DNA from: Fodinibius sp051746985 | Lineage (GTDB): Bacteria > Bacteroidota > Rhodothermia > Balneolales > Balneolaceae | Assembly: GCA_051746985.1 (NCBI GenBank) | Contig: JBNJFP010000010.1 | Location: 31,927-95,926 of the forward strand | DNA: 64,000 nucleotides | Direction of reading: 5' to 3' | Shown here: in pieces, positions 37,351-44,253 of the stretch | Position numbering within the stretch: position 1 is the stretch's first letter | Layout: each line of letters starts with the position of its first letter | Made by a program: the position numbers and the translations under genes | The notes under the pieces: model-generated | What the model was told of the DNA's origin: nothing | Databases searched by the model: none | Seen by the model: the letters and a program-made list of their open reading frames with translations, nothing else

Positions 37351-37405
37351 GTGTAAACCATGTCACCGAACGACTGTAAGGGATGTCCCAAGTCTGTACA
37401 CTTTT
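37351..37405. repeat. Possible solo insertion-sequence end
   Basis: TGTAA-N3-ATGTC occurs twice in direct orientation (37352-37364 and 37374-37386), followed by CCAAGTCTGTACACTT. From memory, IS481/IS3-like ends often carry such spaced transposase-binding repeats and a TGTACAGACTTGG-like tip. No transposase gene is present in the window, so this would be a remnant. Confidence 0.3.
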
Positions 37406-37443
37406 CTAGTCAGAAACTCTTAGATGCTATTTCAGCTATAAAA

Positions 37444-37480
37444 CAAAAAACCCTGACAGCGTTCGGAACACTGTCAGGGT
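37444..37480 (-). terminator. Terminator of folE2
   Basis: CCCTGACAG (37451-37459) and CTGTCAGGG (37471-37479) form a strong stem; the AAAAAA to its left gives a U-run on the - strand. It lies 22 bases after the folE2 stop. Confidence 0.85.
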
Positions 37481-37501
37481 AAGCTCTACAGTTTATTTAA
37501 A

Positions 37502-38401
37502 TTACCGCAGACCGTTTTTAACGCCTTTACAAATTCGACTTACGGCATCATGGCTGTGGAGACTTTCCATATGCGTACATCGGATTACAAAATCGTGGAT
37601 ACGGTCTTCATCATTTAACTCTTCATATAACAATCGCGCCGCATCTTCCACAAACTTTTGATACGCCCCATTCATTTCAGCAAAGGCTTGCTCGTCCTCA
37701 CGCTTAACCATTACCTGCGTTTCGGTCATCAGCGCTTCTTGGCAGTGATTAACCAAATCCTCAACAAAGATTTCCTCATTCAGCTCAACCGTTAAATTGG
37801 CGACACTTCGCTGGCTATGTGGAATACTGGCCACCTCACGCGTTTCACGGGCATGCTCAGAAAGTTCATACGAACACGGACACGCGCTACTGTATTCAAA
37901 ATCCAAGTGCATAAACTTGCGGAAATGTCCATTAGCATCCATTATACCCTCAATAGACACCGTATAATACTGGTATCCCTCCAGTCCCGATCGCAAGCTT
38001 TCCTGCTTGATTGGATAGTTAAATGACAACCGCAGATAAGCCGTTTGCGTATTGAGCTCTTCGCGATATGTTTCCAAAACTTCTTCCAACTTATCGGGAT
38101 GGAAAACATCATCCTCAAAATCATAAAACGATCGGATAATGCGGCTCATATTTATGCCTTTCTTACCGGCCTCTAATCCTACATATCCATCGACAGACGT
38201 TTCCAGTTTGATCAGCTCCCCATCGGGTCGCGGATATTTAAGTGGCAATTTGAAATTAGATATACCAACCTGTTGGATGGGTACATCAGCGCCTTCAATT
38301 AGCGACGCCGGGCCATTTTGCAAATCGGGCAAACTGGCTTTATAGTCATCAGAAACGGTAAATGTAGGATCGTACTGTCGTTTCAATTTTGTAGAAATCA
38401 T
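37502..38401 (-). CDS. folE2: GTP cyclohydrolase FolE2 (type IB)
   Basis: The 299-residue enzyme converts GTP to 7,8-dihydroneopterin triphosphate, the first step of folate and other pterin pathways. Type IB signatures are GISNFKLPLKY near the N-terminus, the Cys-containing SSACPCSYELSEH (C174, C176) and AIPHSQRS-like IPHSQRSVANL. Unlike zinc-dependent FolE it can use other metals and is often kept for zinc-poor conditions. It lies 26 bases downstream of a PTPS/QueD gene whose substrate it makes. The two genes form one unit. Confidence 0.93.
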   Translation of the reverse strand: MISTKLKRQYDPTFTVSDDYKASLPDLQNGPASLIEGADVPIQQVGISNFKLPLKYPRPDGELIKLETSVDGYVGLEAGKKGINMSRIIRSFYDFEDDVFHPDKLEEVLETYREELNTQTAYLRLSFNYPIKQESLRSGLEGYQYYTVSIEGIMDANGHFRKFMHLDFEYSSACPCSYELSEHARETREVASIPHSQRSVANLTVELNEEIFVEDLVNHCQEALMTETQVMVKREDEQAFAEMNGAYQKFVEDAARLLYEELNDEDRIHDFVIRCTHMESLHSHDAVSRICKGVKNGLR

Positions 38402-38427
38402 TCGTTAAAACTGCAATTAGTTGGTAA

Positions 38428-38880
38428 TTAATCTATCGTGGGAATCTCTTTTTTCAAAAGATATGGACAATATTTCGCTGAATTTCGTTCGGTTTCCTGC
38501 AACTCAACCTCATACAAAAATCCTGTCCCATTTGTTGCCTTTCGAATAGGATCTTCAAGCTCCTTAAAAAAAGCTTCCACTAAATTTTCTGTTGATGGTA
38601 TAATCCCATCCAAAAAGGGAACATCTAAATTTAAATTTTTGTGATCACACTTGTCAACAATGCGGGTTTCCACAATCCCTTTTAATTCTGATAAATCAAT
38701 AACATAGCCGGTATCCTTATCCTGTTTACCAGCAACGGTTACCTTAAGGATATAATTGTGTCCGTGCCAATTCTCATGATTGCATTTCCCAAACGTCTTT
38801 TTGTTCCATTCATCTGACTTTTCGGGATTATGCAAACGATGGGCAGCGTTAAAATGAGCACGTCTTGTTACAAAAACCAA
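38428..38880 (-). CDS. 6-pyruvoyl-/6-carboxy-tetrahydropterin synthase family
   Basis: The 150-residue enzyme acts on dihydroneopterin triphosphate, the product of FolE2 just downstream. Zinc ligands are H14 (FNAAHRL) and H39/H41 (HGHNY); the catalytic cysteine is C33 in GKCNHENWHGH. The Cys-x5-HGH spacing and the GKCN-HGHNY context are those of 6-pyruvoyl-tetrahydropterin synthase, while typical QueD enzymes have Cys-x3-HGH. It may therefore feed tetrahydrobiopterin-type cofactors or folate rather than queuosine. The other deazapurine genes (queC, queE) are not in the window. The activity call is tentative; the family call is firm. Confidence 0.85.
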   Translation of the reverse strand: MVFVTRRAHFNAAHRLHNPEKSDEWNKKTFGKCNHENWHGHNYILKVTVAGKQDKDTGYVIDLSELKGIVETRIVDKCDHKNLNLDVPFLDGIIPSTENLVEAFFKELEDPIRKATNGTGFLYEVELQETERNSAKYCPYLLKKEIPTID

Positions 38881-38962
38881 AGTAGGTGGATTTTATTATT
38901 AGGTCGATTAAAATATTGACTCATTATAACGCCTTATTCAAATCAAGGGTTCCAAATTATAA

Positions 38963-38983
38963 ACCGAAGTTATTAGCTTCGGT
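38963..38983 (-). terminator. Weak hairpin after arsA
   Basis: ACCGAAG (38963-38969) pairs with CTTCGGT (38977-38983) around a seven-base loop. On the - strand it is followed by TTATAATTT, a poor U-run. It is the only hairpin between the arsA stop and the PTPS gene, and may end the arsDA transcript. Confidence 0.4.
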
Positions 38984-39169
38984 CTATGATATCAAATATA
39001 ACTTATTGCAATTTTACTGCTTATATCTCTCCTTGTAGTAATCCGCAGTTGTGACTAAAAATTAAAAACCCACGATCAAATCCACTGTCTTAAACCGTGA
39101 CCAATTAAACTGAATGTTAGTTGATCAGTTTACTCATTCGGTATTTAGTCCTTACAGAACAGTATTAAT

Positions 39170-40963
39170 TCATACCGGCATTTTAATTTTATCAGAATCC
39201 TCATTAACCAATTTTTCAATCAAAGTATCCTGCTCCAACCACGGCACGCTATACAGCCGGCTGGCATGCTCCTTTTCTATCTTTTTGAGCAGGGGCAGCT
39301 CCTCGGCCGCGCGTTGTTTCAGCAGCGGGTCAGATATTTCGGCCGCCGACAGGCTCTGATTGGCGATCCATCCGTAGGGCTCAATCTCGGATCGTCGCAG
39401 ATCATCCTGCAGTTGCGCCGCCTCGGTGATGGGAGTGGTTTCGGGAAGCGTAACGATCAGTAGCTTCGCAAAATCAGGATTCTTGAGGTACATATACGGT
39501 GTTTTTAGCTTGTCCGCAGAAACCGCGCTGTTACGCAGAACTTCCCGGTGATAACTTCCGGTGGTATCGAGCAACAGCAGCGTATGACCCGTGGGAGCTG
39601 TATCCATCACCACAAACTGGCGTTTGGCCTTATGGATCTCCTTGGAAAAAGCCTGGAATACGGCCACCTCTTCGGTGCACGGTGATTCCAAATCCTCGCG
39701 CAGAAGCTTACGCTCTTCTTCATCCATATCAGTGGCCTTGCGCTTCATCACTTTTTGGATATAGGCCTCCTTTTCCGCTTTGGGATCAATGCGATCTACG
39801 GTCAGCTGCTCGGGACGTTCACCCGAATCTCTAAGAAAGTGCGTCAGGTGTGCAGCGGGATCGGTGGTCGTCAGGTGCACCGGATATCCACGTTGGGCCA
39901 GCTTCATAGCAATAGCTACGGCCATGGTTGTCTTTCCAACGCCGCCCTTGCCCATCGTTAATACCAGTCCATGATCCTTATCTTGGGTAATCTCATCAAC
40001 CAGTTGCGTTAGATCAGGCAGTGAGCTTTCGTAATCATCTCGATTTAATTCGATACCCTCACTTTTGATTGAATTTTTGTCCAGCGGCTCAAAAACCTTG
40101 CGAAGCTTATCGAGTCCGAGCAGATTATAGGGACGAAGCGGAAAGACGAGCCGATCCATTTCTTTCAGTGATTTCGGCATCTGTTCGAGCGCCTCATCTG
40201 CCTGTTTTTTCATTATCTGCGCCAACTCATCCGACTCGTCAAACGGCTCAAAATAGCCATTCACCAACAAAAACTGGTTGGCAAGCCCCATCTCTTTGAG
40301 CTCTTTGCTCGATCGTTCGGCCTCTTCCAGCGCCGCTTCCTCGGGACGGCTGACAAGATAAATCGTAGTAGCTCCTTCATCCTGCAGGCGCTCTACTACT
40401 TTCTGGTAACGTTCCTGACTGGTTTTCAGCGCTGACGACGGACCGATGCACGAGGCGCCATCGGGATTGCGATCAATAAAATCACTCCACGCCGCCGGAA
40501 GTTCCAGCAGGCGAAGCGTGTGTCCCGTAGGAGCTGTATCAAAAATAATGACATCGTAGGGCTGTTCTTCTTCTCCGTTGCCGGCTACATAGCGGGCAAA
40601 CTCATCAAAAGCCGCAATTTCCGTGGTGCAGGCGCCGGACAGCTCTTCCCGTATTTTATTGATTTCATCCTCGGGTAATATATCTTCCAGCGGAGATAAC
40701 ACGCGATTTCGGTACTCCTCGGCCGACTGCTCCGGGTCGATGTTTACGGCGTGCAGATTCGACAATCCCTCAACAGCCGTAATCTTTTCAGTAATTTCCG
40801 TCTCCAATACTTCCTTGAGATTAGAAGCCGGATCGGTGCTGATAAGTAGTACATCTTTACCTTCATCAGCCAGTTTAACGGCCGTAGCACTGGCCAGTGA
40901 GGTTTTACCGACGCCGCCCTTTCCGGTAAAAAAGATGTAGGGGGTAATCTGTAGATCTTTCAT
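39170..40963 (-). CDS. arsA: ArsA, arsenite-efflux ATPase with tandem ATPase halves
   Basis: The 597-residue ATPase powers arsenite/antimonite export with a membrane partner. It has two homologous halves, each with a deviant Walker motif: GKGGVGKTS (14-22) and GKGGVGKTT (338-346). Each also has the switch signature DTAPTGHTL with the ArsA-specific continuation. The three metalloid-binding cysteines align with the E. coli enzyme: C112 (SGACTTEIAAF), C172 (GASCIGPSS) and C429 (ESPCTEEVAVF). Retention of all three supports metalloid-activated ATPase. It lies downstream of arsD, its metallochaperone. No ArsB or Acr3 gene is present in the window, so its membrane partner is uncertain. Confidence 0.95.
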   Translation of the reverse strand: MKDLQITPYIFFTGKGGVGKTSLASATAVKLADEGKDVLLISTDPASNLKEVLETEITEKITAVEGLSNLHAVNIDPEQSAEEYRNRVLSPLEDILPEDEINKIREELSGACTTEIAAFDEFARYVAGNGEEEQPYDVIIFDTAPTGHTLRLLELPAAWSDFIDRNPDGASCIGPSSALKTSQERYQKVVERLQDEGATTIYLVSRPEEAALEEAERSSKELKEMGLANQFLLVNGYFEPFDESDELAQIMKKQADEALEQMPKSLKEMDRLVFPLRPYNLLGLDKLRKVFEPLDKNSIKSEGIELNRDDYESSLPDLTQLVDEITQDKDHGLVLTMGKGGVGKTTMAVAIAMKLAQRGYPVHLTTTDPAAHLTHFLRDSGERPEQLTVDRIDPKAEKEAYIQKVMKRKATDMDEEERKLLREDLESPCTEEVAVFQAFSKEIHKAKRQFVVMDTAPTGHTLLLLDTTGSYHREVLRNSAVSADKLKTPYMYLKNPDFAKLLIVTLPETTPITEAAQLQDDLRRSEIEPYGWIANQSLSAAEISDPLLKQRAAEELPLLKKIEKEHASRLYSVPWLEQDTLIEKLVNEDSDKIKMPV

Positions 40964-41040
40964 AATGGTATCTTCTTGTGTTCAAATTCTCTGCCTTAAA
41001 AATTTGGAATAATAGTCGTGCCCCCTCAAAGGAAGACATT

Positions 41041-41634
41041 TTAACAGCATCCGCTTCCCGGCGCACAACCGTTGGTAGAAATGCCCAATAATTCATTGGC
41101 AGCATCAACTGCTTTTTTCGTAGTCTGTTGACGCTCATTAACTCCAGCTTGAATAATACCAACCAGTTCCTCTTTAGAAATGCCTGTATTTTCCCCAAGC
41201 TGAAACTGATTGCGTATCTGACCGATATTGCCCTCAACAACAGATTTTCTAAGCAGACTCAATATCTCTTGCTTTTCATCAGAAGTCGCAGCTTCATCGC
41301 CGGCTTTAATGCCAAGCCAATCAGTCAGTTGATCGCGATTTGGATAGTCACCTTCTGATATAATAGATCCATCAATCGTTAAAATGGGCAGGATATCAGA
41401 ACCCTCGTTTTGCAGCCGTGCAATTACTTCCGGATTTGATTTAAAGGCTTCGGGTTCCTGCCCCAGGTTGTGACGCTGCACCGTAAAGCCTTGTGATTTC
41501 AGCCATTTTACATCATTGGCAAAATCCACCAACTTATCATCTACATCCGGTCCACAAACACCGGTGCTGCAGCACATAGCGGGGTCATAAACGGTTAGGG
41601 TTGCTGTTTGGTTTTGCTGCTTTGTATTTTCCAT
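41041..41634 (-). CDS. arsD: ArsD metallochaperone with a long C-terminal extension
   Basis: ArsD passes arsenite from thiols to ArsA and can act as a weak repressor. The first 110 residues are standard: VYDPAMCCSTGVCGPDVDDKL carries C21, C22 and C27, and LPILTIDGSIISEGDYPNRDQL is the thioredoxin-like core. E. coli ArsD is 120 residues; this protein is 197. The extra helical region (about 115-185, EELVGIIQAGVNERQQTTKK-type) faintly resembles the C-terminal helix of carboxymuconolactone-decarboxylase-like proteins. It ends GCAPGSGCC (C190, C196, C197), replacing the usual vicinal-cysteine pairs. ArsM in the same locus has almost the same tail. The gene lies 77 bases upstream of arsA and 27 bases after the DinB-like gene. 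Confidence 0.9.
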   Translation of the reverse strand: MENTKQQNQTATLTVYDPAMCCSTGVCGPDVDDKLVDFANDVKWLKSQGFTVQRHNLGQEPEAFKSNPEVIARLQNEGSDILPILTIDGSIISEGDYPNRDQLTDWLGIKAGDEAATSDEKQEILSLLRKSVVEGNIGQIRNQFQLGENTGISKEELVGIIQAGVNERQQTTKKAVDAANELLGISTNGCAPGSGCC

Positions 41635-41661
41635 AGTTTTAATCGTTTGCTTAGTGATATT

Positions 41662-42117
41662 CTATTTATCGTTAAATTCTTTTCCGTATTTACGGGCAAG
41701 ACTGATTTGTCCGGCGTGAAAAGCGGTATGTGTCATAATCCGTGCCAAAGCCTCCGCTTTGGTAACCGTTCCAAATTCGGCCGTGGTTACCTCTGCTGCC
41801 CAGTCCTCAACTGAATCAATAGCCGACTGTAGCTCGTTGCCAGCCCGTTCAATCAATTCCATAAGCGGCCCGTGCTCATCAAACTGGCCGCGATCCTTGG
41901 CCAGGCTTCCAATCGTTTGTGCCTTCACTTCGATCTCTTTTCCGAATACATTTTTGCTGAACAGCAGCTCCACTTCAGCAATATGCCGGAGCAGCCAACC
42001 CACGCTGTTAGAATCGGCATGCGACCGCTTCAGCAAGTCCTCTTCACCTATTCCATCAAGCTGATCGGTGAGCCGTGTGCGCCCCATTTCCCACATTTTT
42101 AGGTACCCTTTGTTCAT
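41662..42117 (-). CDS. DinB-superfamily protein, first gene of the arsDA operon
   Basis: This 151-residue protein has the four-helix DinB/YfiT fold pattern. Candidate metal-binding histidines are in VGWLLRHIAEVE and in THTAFHAGQISLARK near the C-terminus, giving the three-His site of the family. DinB-like proteins include thiol S-transferases (for example bacillithiol transferases) and uncharacterised hydrolases. It is the promoter-proximal gene, with an ATCGT-N6-ACGAT site 24 bases upstream, and is followed by arsD and arsA. That context suggests a thiol or metalloid detoxification role, which is inference. Confidence 0.75.
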   Translation of the reverse strand: MNKGYLKMWEMGRTRLTDQLDGIGEEDLLKRSHADSNSVGWLLRHIAEVELLFSKNVFGKEIEVKAQTIGSLAKDRGQFDEHGPLMELIERAGNELQSAIDSVEDWAAEVTTAEFGTVTKAEALARIMTHTAFHAGQISLARKYGKEFNDK

Positions 42118-42140
42118 AAAATGAACTTAGTTTATCGTAG

Positions 42141-42156
42141 ATCGTAAATATACGAT
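42141..42156. promoter_or_regulatory. Candidate ArsR operator 1
   Basis: ATCGT-AAATAT-ACGAT, an inverted repeat with 5-bp arms and a 6-bp AT spacer, 24 bases upstream of the DinB-like start. The half-sites are identical to those in front of arsR. Confidence 0.6.
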
Positions 42157-42230
42157 TAGAAGACATTGTTACCAAACATTTGAACCCTGATTATTGTATA
42201 AAATTGCCATTAAATTCTGACAAATGGCAG

Positions 42231-42246
42231 ATAGGTTTATACCTAT
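42231..42246. promoter_or_regulatory. Inverted repeat in the ars promoter region
   Basis: ATAGGT-TTAT-ACCTAT has perfect 6-bp arms and lies midway between the two start codons. It does not match the ATCGT-N6-ACGAT family, so it may bind a second regulator or be chance. Confidence 0.3.
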
Positions 42247-42275
42247 AGGGCCGATAACTAAATTCAATACATTTA

Positions 42276-42291
42276 ATCGTATGGAAACGAT
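42276..42291. promoter_or_regulatory. Candidate ArsR operator 2
   Basis: ATCGT-ATGGAA-ACGAT, 64 bases upstream of the thioredoxin-like start. Arms match operator 1 exactly; its centre is 31 bases from that of operator 3, about three helical turns. Confidence 0.55.
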
Positions 42292-42306
42292 GAATTAAAC
42301 GCATTA

Positions 42307-42322
42307 ATCGTTATATTACGAT
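42307..42322. promoter_or_regulatory. Candidate ArsR operator 3
   Basis: ATCGT-TATATT-ACGAT, 33 bases upstream of the thioredoxin-like start, in the expected core-promoter position of the rightward operon. Confidence 0.6.
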
Positions 42323-42355
42323 GAATTTCAAAATGCAAATAAACAGACAGGTAAA

Positions 42356-42592
42356 ATGAAGAATATAAAAATTTTAGGACCCGGATGCCCCAAGTGCAAA
42401 AGCACATATGATAATGTATTAAAAGCGTTAGACAGCCTTGAGCTTGAAGCAAACGTTGAAAAAGTAGAGGACATGGAAGAAATGATGAAGTACAATGTCT
42501 TGACCACTCCGGTACTATTGATTGATGATACAATTCACATCAAAGGAAGAGTAGCCCAGGTAAGCGAAATTAAAGAACTCTTGAAACAATAA
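42356..42592 (+). CDS. Thioredoxin-fold small redox protein (CPKC)
   Basis: The 78-residue protein is a glutaredoxin/thioredoxin-like domain of the 'redox-active disulfide protein 2' type, with the active site GPGCPKCKST (C11, C14) and the cis-proline segment TTPVLLIDD. It is a stand-alone cytoplasmic domain. Members often sit beside DUF318/ArsP permease genes, as here, and may reduce or pass metalloid or metal to the permease. It is first in a tight three-gene operon with the rhodanese and the permease, behind two candidate ArsR operators. Confidence 0.88.
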   Translation: MKNIKILGPGCPKCKSTYDNVLKALDSLELEANVEKVEDMEEMMKYNVLTTPVLLIDDTIHIKGRVAQVSEIKELLKQ

Positions 42593-42611
42593 TCATTCTG
42601 CAGAAAACACT

Positions 42612-42998
42612 ATGGCACAAATAGAAATAAATGAGATCTGTCCCGAAACCACTCAAAAATGGATAAAAAACGGCGCTTGGCTCGTTGATGTGCGTGAGCC
42701 GGATGAAGTGGAGCAACTGGCATTCGATGTGCCCAAGATCATGCATATCCCACTGTCAGAATTTGAAGACCGGTTTACAGAAATCCCCCAAAATAAAACC
42801 GTCGTGCTGGTATGCCGTGTGGGTGAACGAAGCCTGAGAGCCGCCAATTATTTACTTCATAAAGGATATGATCCCGATCGCGTGGCAAACATGAAATTTG
42901 GCCTGGATCGCTGGGTGTCGAAGGGGTTTTTAACAGTGGGTGATCCTACATTCATCCTTGAGGGCGATACGGGCGGTTCCTGCTGCAGCACATCATAA
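42612..42998 (+). CDS. Rhodanese-like protein with CC tail
   Basis: The 128-residue single-domain rhodanese has the active-site loop VCRVGERS with C68 and the DVREPDEV strand typical of the fold. Such proteins move sulfane sulfur or act as arsenate-reductase-like phosphatases. After the domain comes a short extension ending GGSCCSTS (C124, C125), a vicinal cysteine pair that could bind arsenite. It lies 19 bases after the thioredoxin-like gene and 30 bases before the permease. A role in arsenic handling rests on context and on the tail. Confidence 0.88.
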   Translation: MAQIEINEICPETTQKWIKNGAWLVDVREPDEVEQLAFDVPKIMHIPLSEFEDRFTEIPQNKTVVLVCRVGERSLRAANYLLHKGYDPDRVANMKFGLDRWVSKGFLTVGDPTFILEGDTGGSCCSTS

Positions 42999-43028
42999 AA
43001 TTGAAAATTAAAAAGAAAATAAAGCAAG

Positions 43029-44006
43029 ATGTTTAATTGGTTAGAATCTTTTGCCGATTGGTTAACCTACACCATTCTAGAATTAGCACCTGAATCACAT
43101 TTGGGCACTGCGCTCAACTTCTTTGTGTACGACACCATCAAAATTCTGATTTTATTGTTTGTGATCGTTTTCATCATGGGGATCGTGAATGCTTACTTCC
43201 CCGTTGAAAAGCTCAGGAGTTTACTTCAAAAGAAAAAACTGTACGGGACTGAGTATTTCCTGTCATCACTTTTTGGTGCAATTACTCCATTCTGTTCTTG
43301 TTCATCCGTGCCGCTTTTTATCGGTTTTGTAAAAGGAGGAATTCCACTCGGAGTTACTTTTTCCTTTCTGATCACATCCCCGCTGGTTAACGAAATCGCG
43401 ATTGCCATGTTTATCGGGCTCTTCGGCTGGAAGGCAACCCTGATTTATGCGGGATCGGGAATTCTGCTGGGTACATTTGGAGGATGGGTACTAGGTAAAT
43501 TCAACCTGGAATCGTGGCTCACCGATTGGGTGAAAAACCTAATGGACAATACCGTCCAAGAACAGGTTGAGACGACTGAACAAAAAAGAACCTTGTGGGA
43601 CCGGCTTCCTGAAATCACGAGAGAATCCATGGGCATTGTGAACAGCGTTTTACTCTATATTATTATCGGAATAGGTATAGGCGCGGCGATGCACGGATAT
43701 GTTCCGGGCGATTTCTTTGCGGATTATTTAGGTAGTGGTTCTTGGTGGACGGTGCCTTTTGCCGTAATTCTGGCCGTTCCGATGTACGCCAACGCGGCGG
43801 CAATCGTGCCGGTGATTGAGGTTTTTGTAGCCAAGGGCGTGCCTCTCGGAACCGCCATCGCTTTTATGATGGCTACCGTTGGATTATCTCTTCCAGAAGG
43901 AACTCTTCTAAAAAAAGTGATGACGATGAAATTAATTGCGGTGTTTTTCGGCGTGGTAACAATCTTTATCGTCCTATCAGGATATCTGTTTAATCTGATT
44001 ATTTAA
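43029..44006 (+). CDS. DUF318 permease, ArsP-like
   Basis: The 325-residue membrane protein has about eight helices in two halves split by a hydrophilic loop (about residues 170-205). The first half carries the family motif TPFCSCSSVPLFIGF with two cysteines in a helix, and the second has VPMYANAAAIVPVIE. The family includes ArsP, which exports trivalent methylarsenite and roxarsone-type compounds, and SO_0444-type Cu/Zn exporters. ArsM in the same locus would make methylarsenite, so ArsP function is attractive. It is the only candidate arsenic efflux permease in the window; whether ArsA works with it is open. Confidence 0.85.
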   Translation: MFNWLESFADWLTYTILELAPESHLGTALNFFVYDTIKILILLFVIVFIMGIVNAYFPVEKLRSLLQKKKLYGTEYFLSSLFGAITPFCSCSSVPLFIGFVKGGIPLGVTFSFLITSPLVNEIAIAMFIGLFGWKATLIYAGSGILLGTFGGWVLGKFNLESWLTDWVKNLMDNTVQEQVETTEQKRTLWDRLPEITRESMGIVNSVLLYIIIGIGIGAAMHGYVPGDFFADYLGSGSWWTVPFAVILAVPMYANAAAIVPVIEVFVAKGVPLGTAIAFMMATVGLSLPEGTLLKKVMTMKLIAVFFGVVTIFIVLSGYLFNLII

Positions 44007-44253
44007 GCGTGAATACTAAAAAAGAATTGGAGGTACCGGGATTTTATGTCGCCGGATTAGGGCGGGGAAAATTGCTGGAATAGAAAGCATAGAAGCTGTG
44101 GGCGGAATCGAGTTGAAAGGTAACTATTACTGCTGAATACACCGAAAGAAACGCAGTCCCAAAAAACTGGCAGGTAAGAAAAAGAAGATCAGATTACCAT
44201 TTCTAAACTGTAACTCAATTTCCGCCCTGAAGAAACGTTTTTTGTATAAGTTT

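Larger units (their letters stand above)
36658..37443. other. Gene-free, repeat-rich intergenic stretch
   Basis: About 790 bases between the kgd and folE2 terminators hold no convincing gene on either strand; the longest frame I followed is about 40 codons (37360-37482) and runs into the folE2 terminator. The DNA contains several imperfect hairpins: 36731-36787, the CACTCCA/TGGAGTG pair around 36830-36878, and CCCTCTT/AAGAGGG near 37104-37122. It also contains two direct repeats that look like the end of an insertion sequence (37351-37386). It reads as decayed mobile DNA or dispersed repeats. Confidence 0.6.
42118..42355. promoter_or_regulatory. Divergent ars promoter region
   Basis: The 238-base spacer drives DinB-arsD-arsA leftward and the thioredoxin-like/rhodanese/permease operon rightward. 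It holds three copies of ATCGT-N6-ACGAT (42141, 42276, 42307) and one other inverted repeat (42231-42246). One site lies close to the left start and two close to the right start, which fits repression of both directions. Confidence 0.65.

Noticed and set aside
37360..37482. 40-codon frame MSPNDCKGCPKSVHF... before folE2
   Set aside because: It runs through the folE2 terminator stem and the IS-like repeat, and has no partner or conserved pattern.
42356..44006. A mobile arsenic-resistance island
   Set aside because: No integrase, transposase, tRNA target or flanking direct repeats were found around the locus, and base composition looks like its neighbours by eye.
44007..44253. Remnant gene after the ArsP-like permease (GTG frame near 44009)
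   Set aside because: The frame stops after 24 codons and later fragments change frame; no domain could be recognised, so it is left as non-coding.
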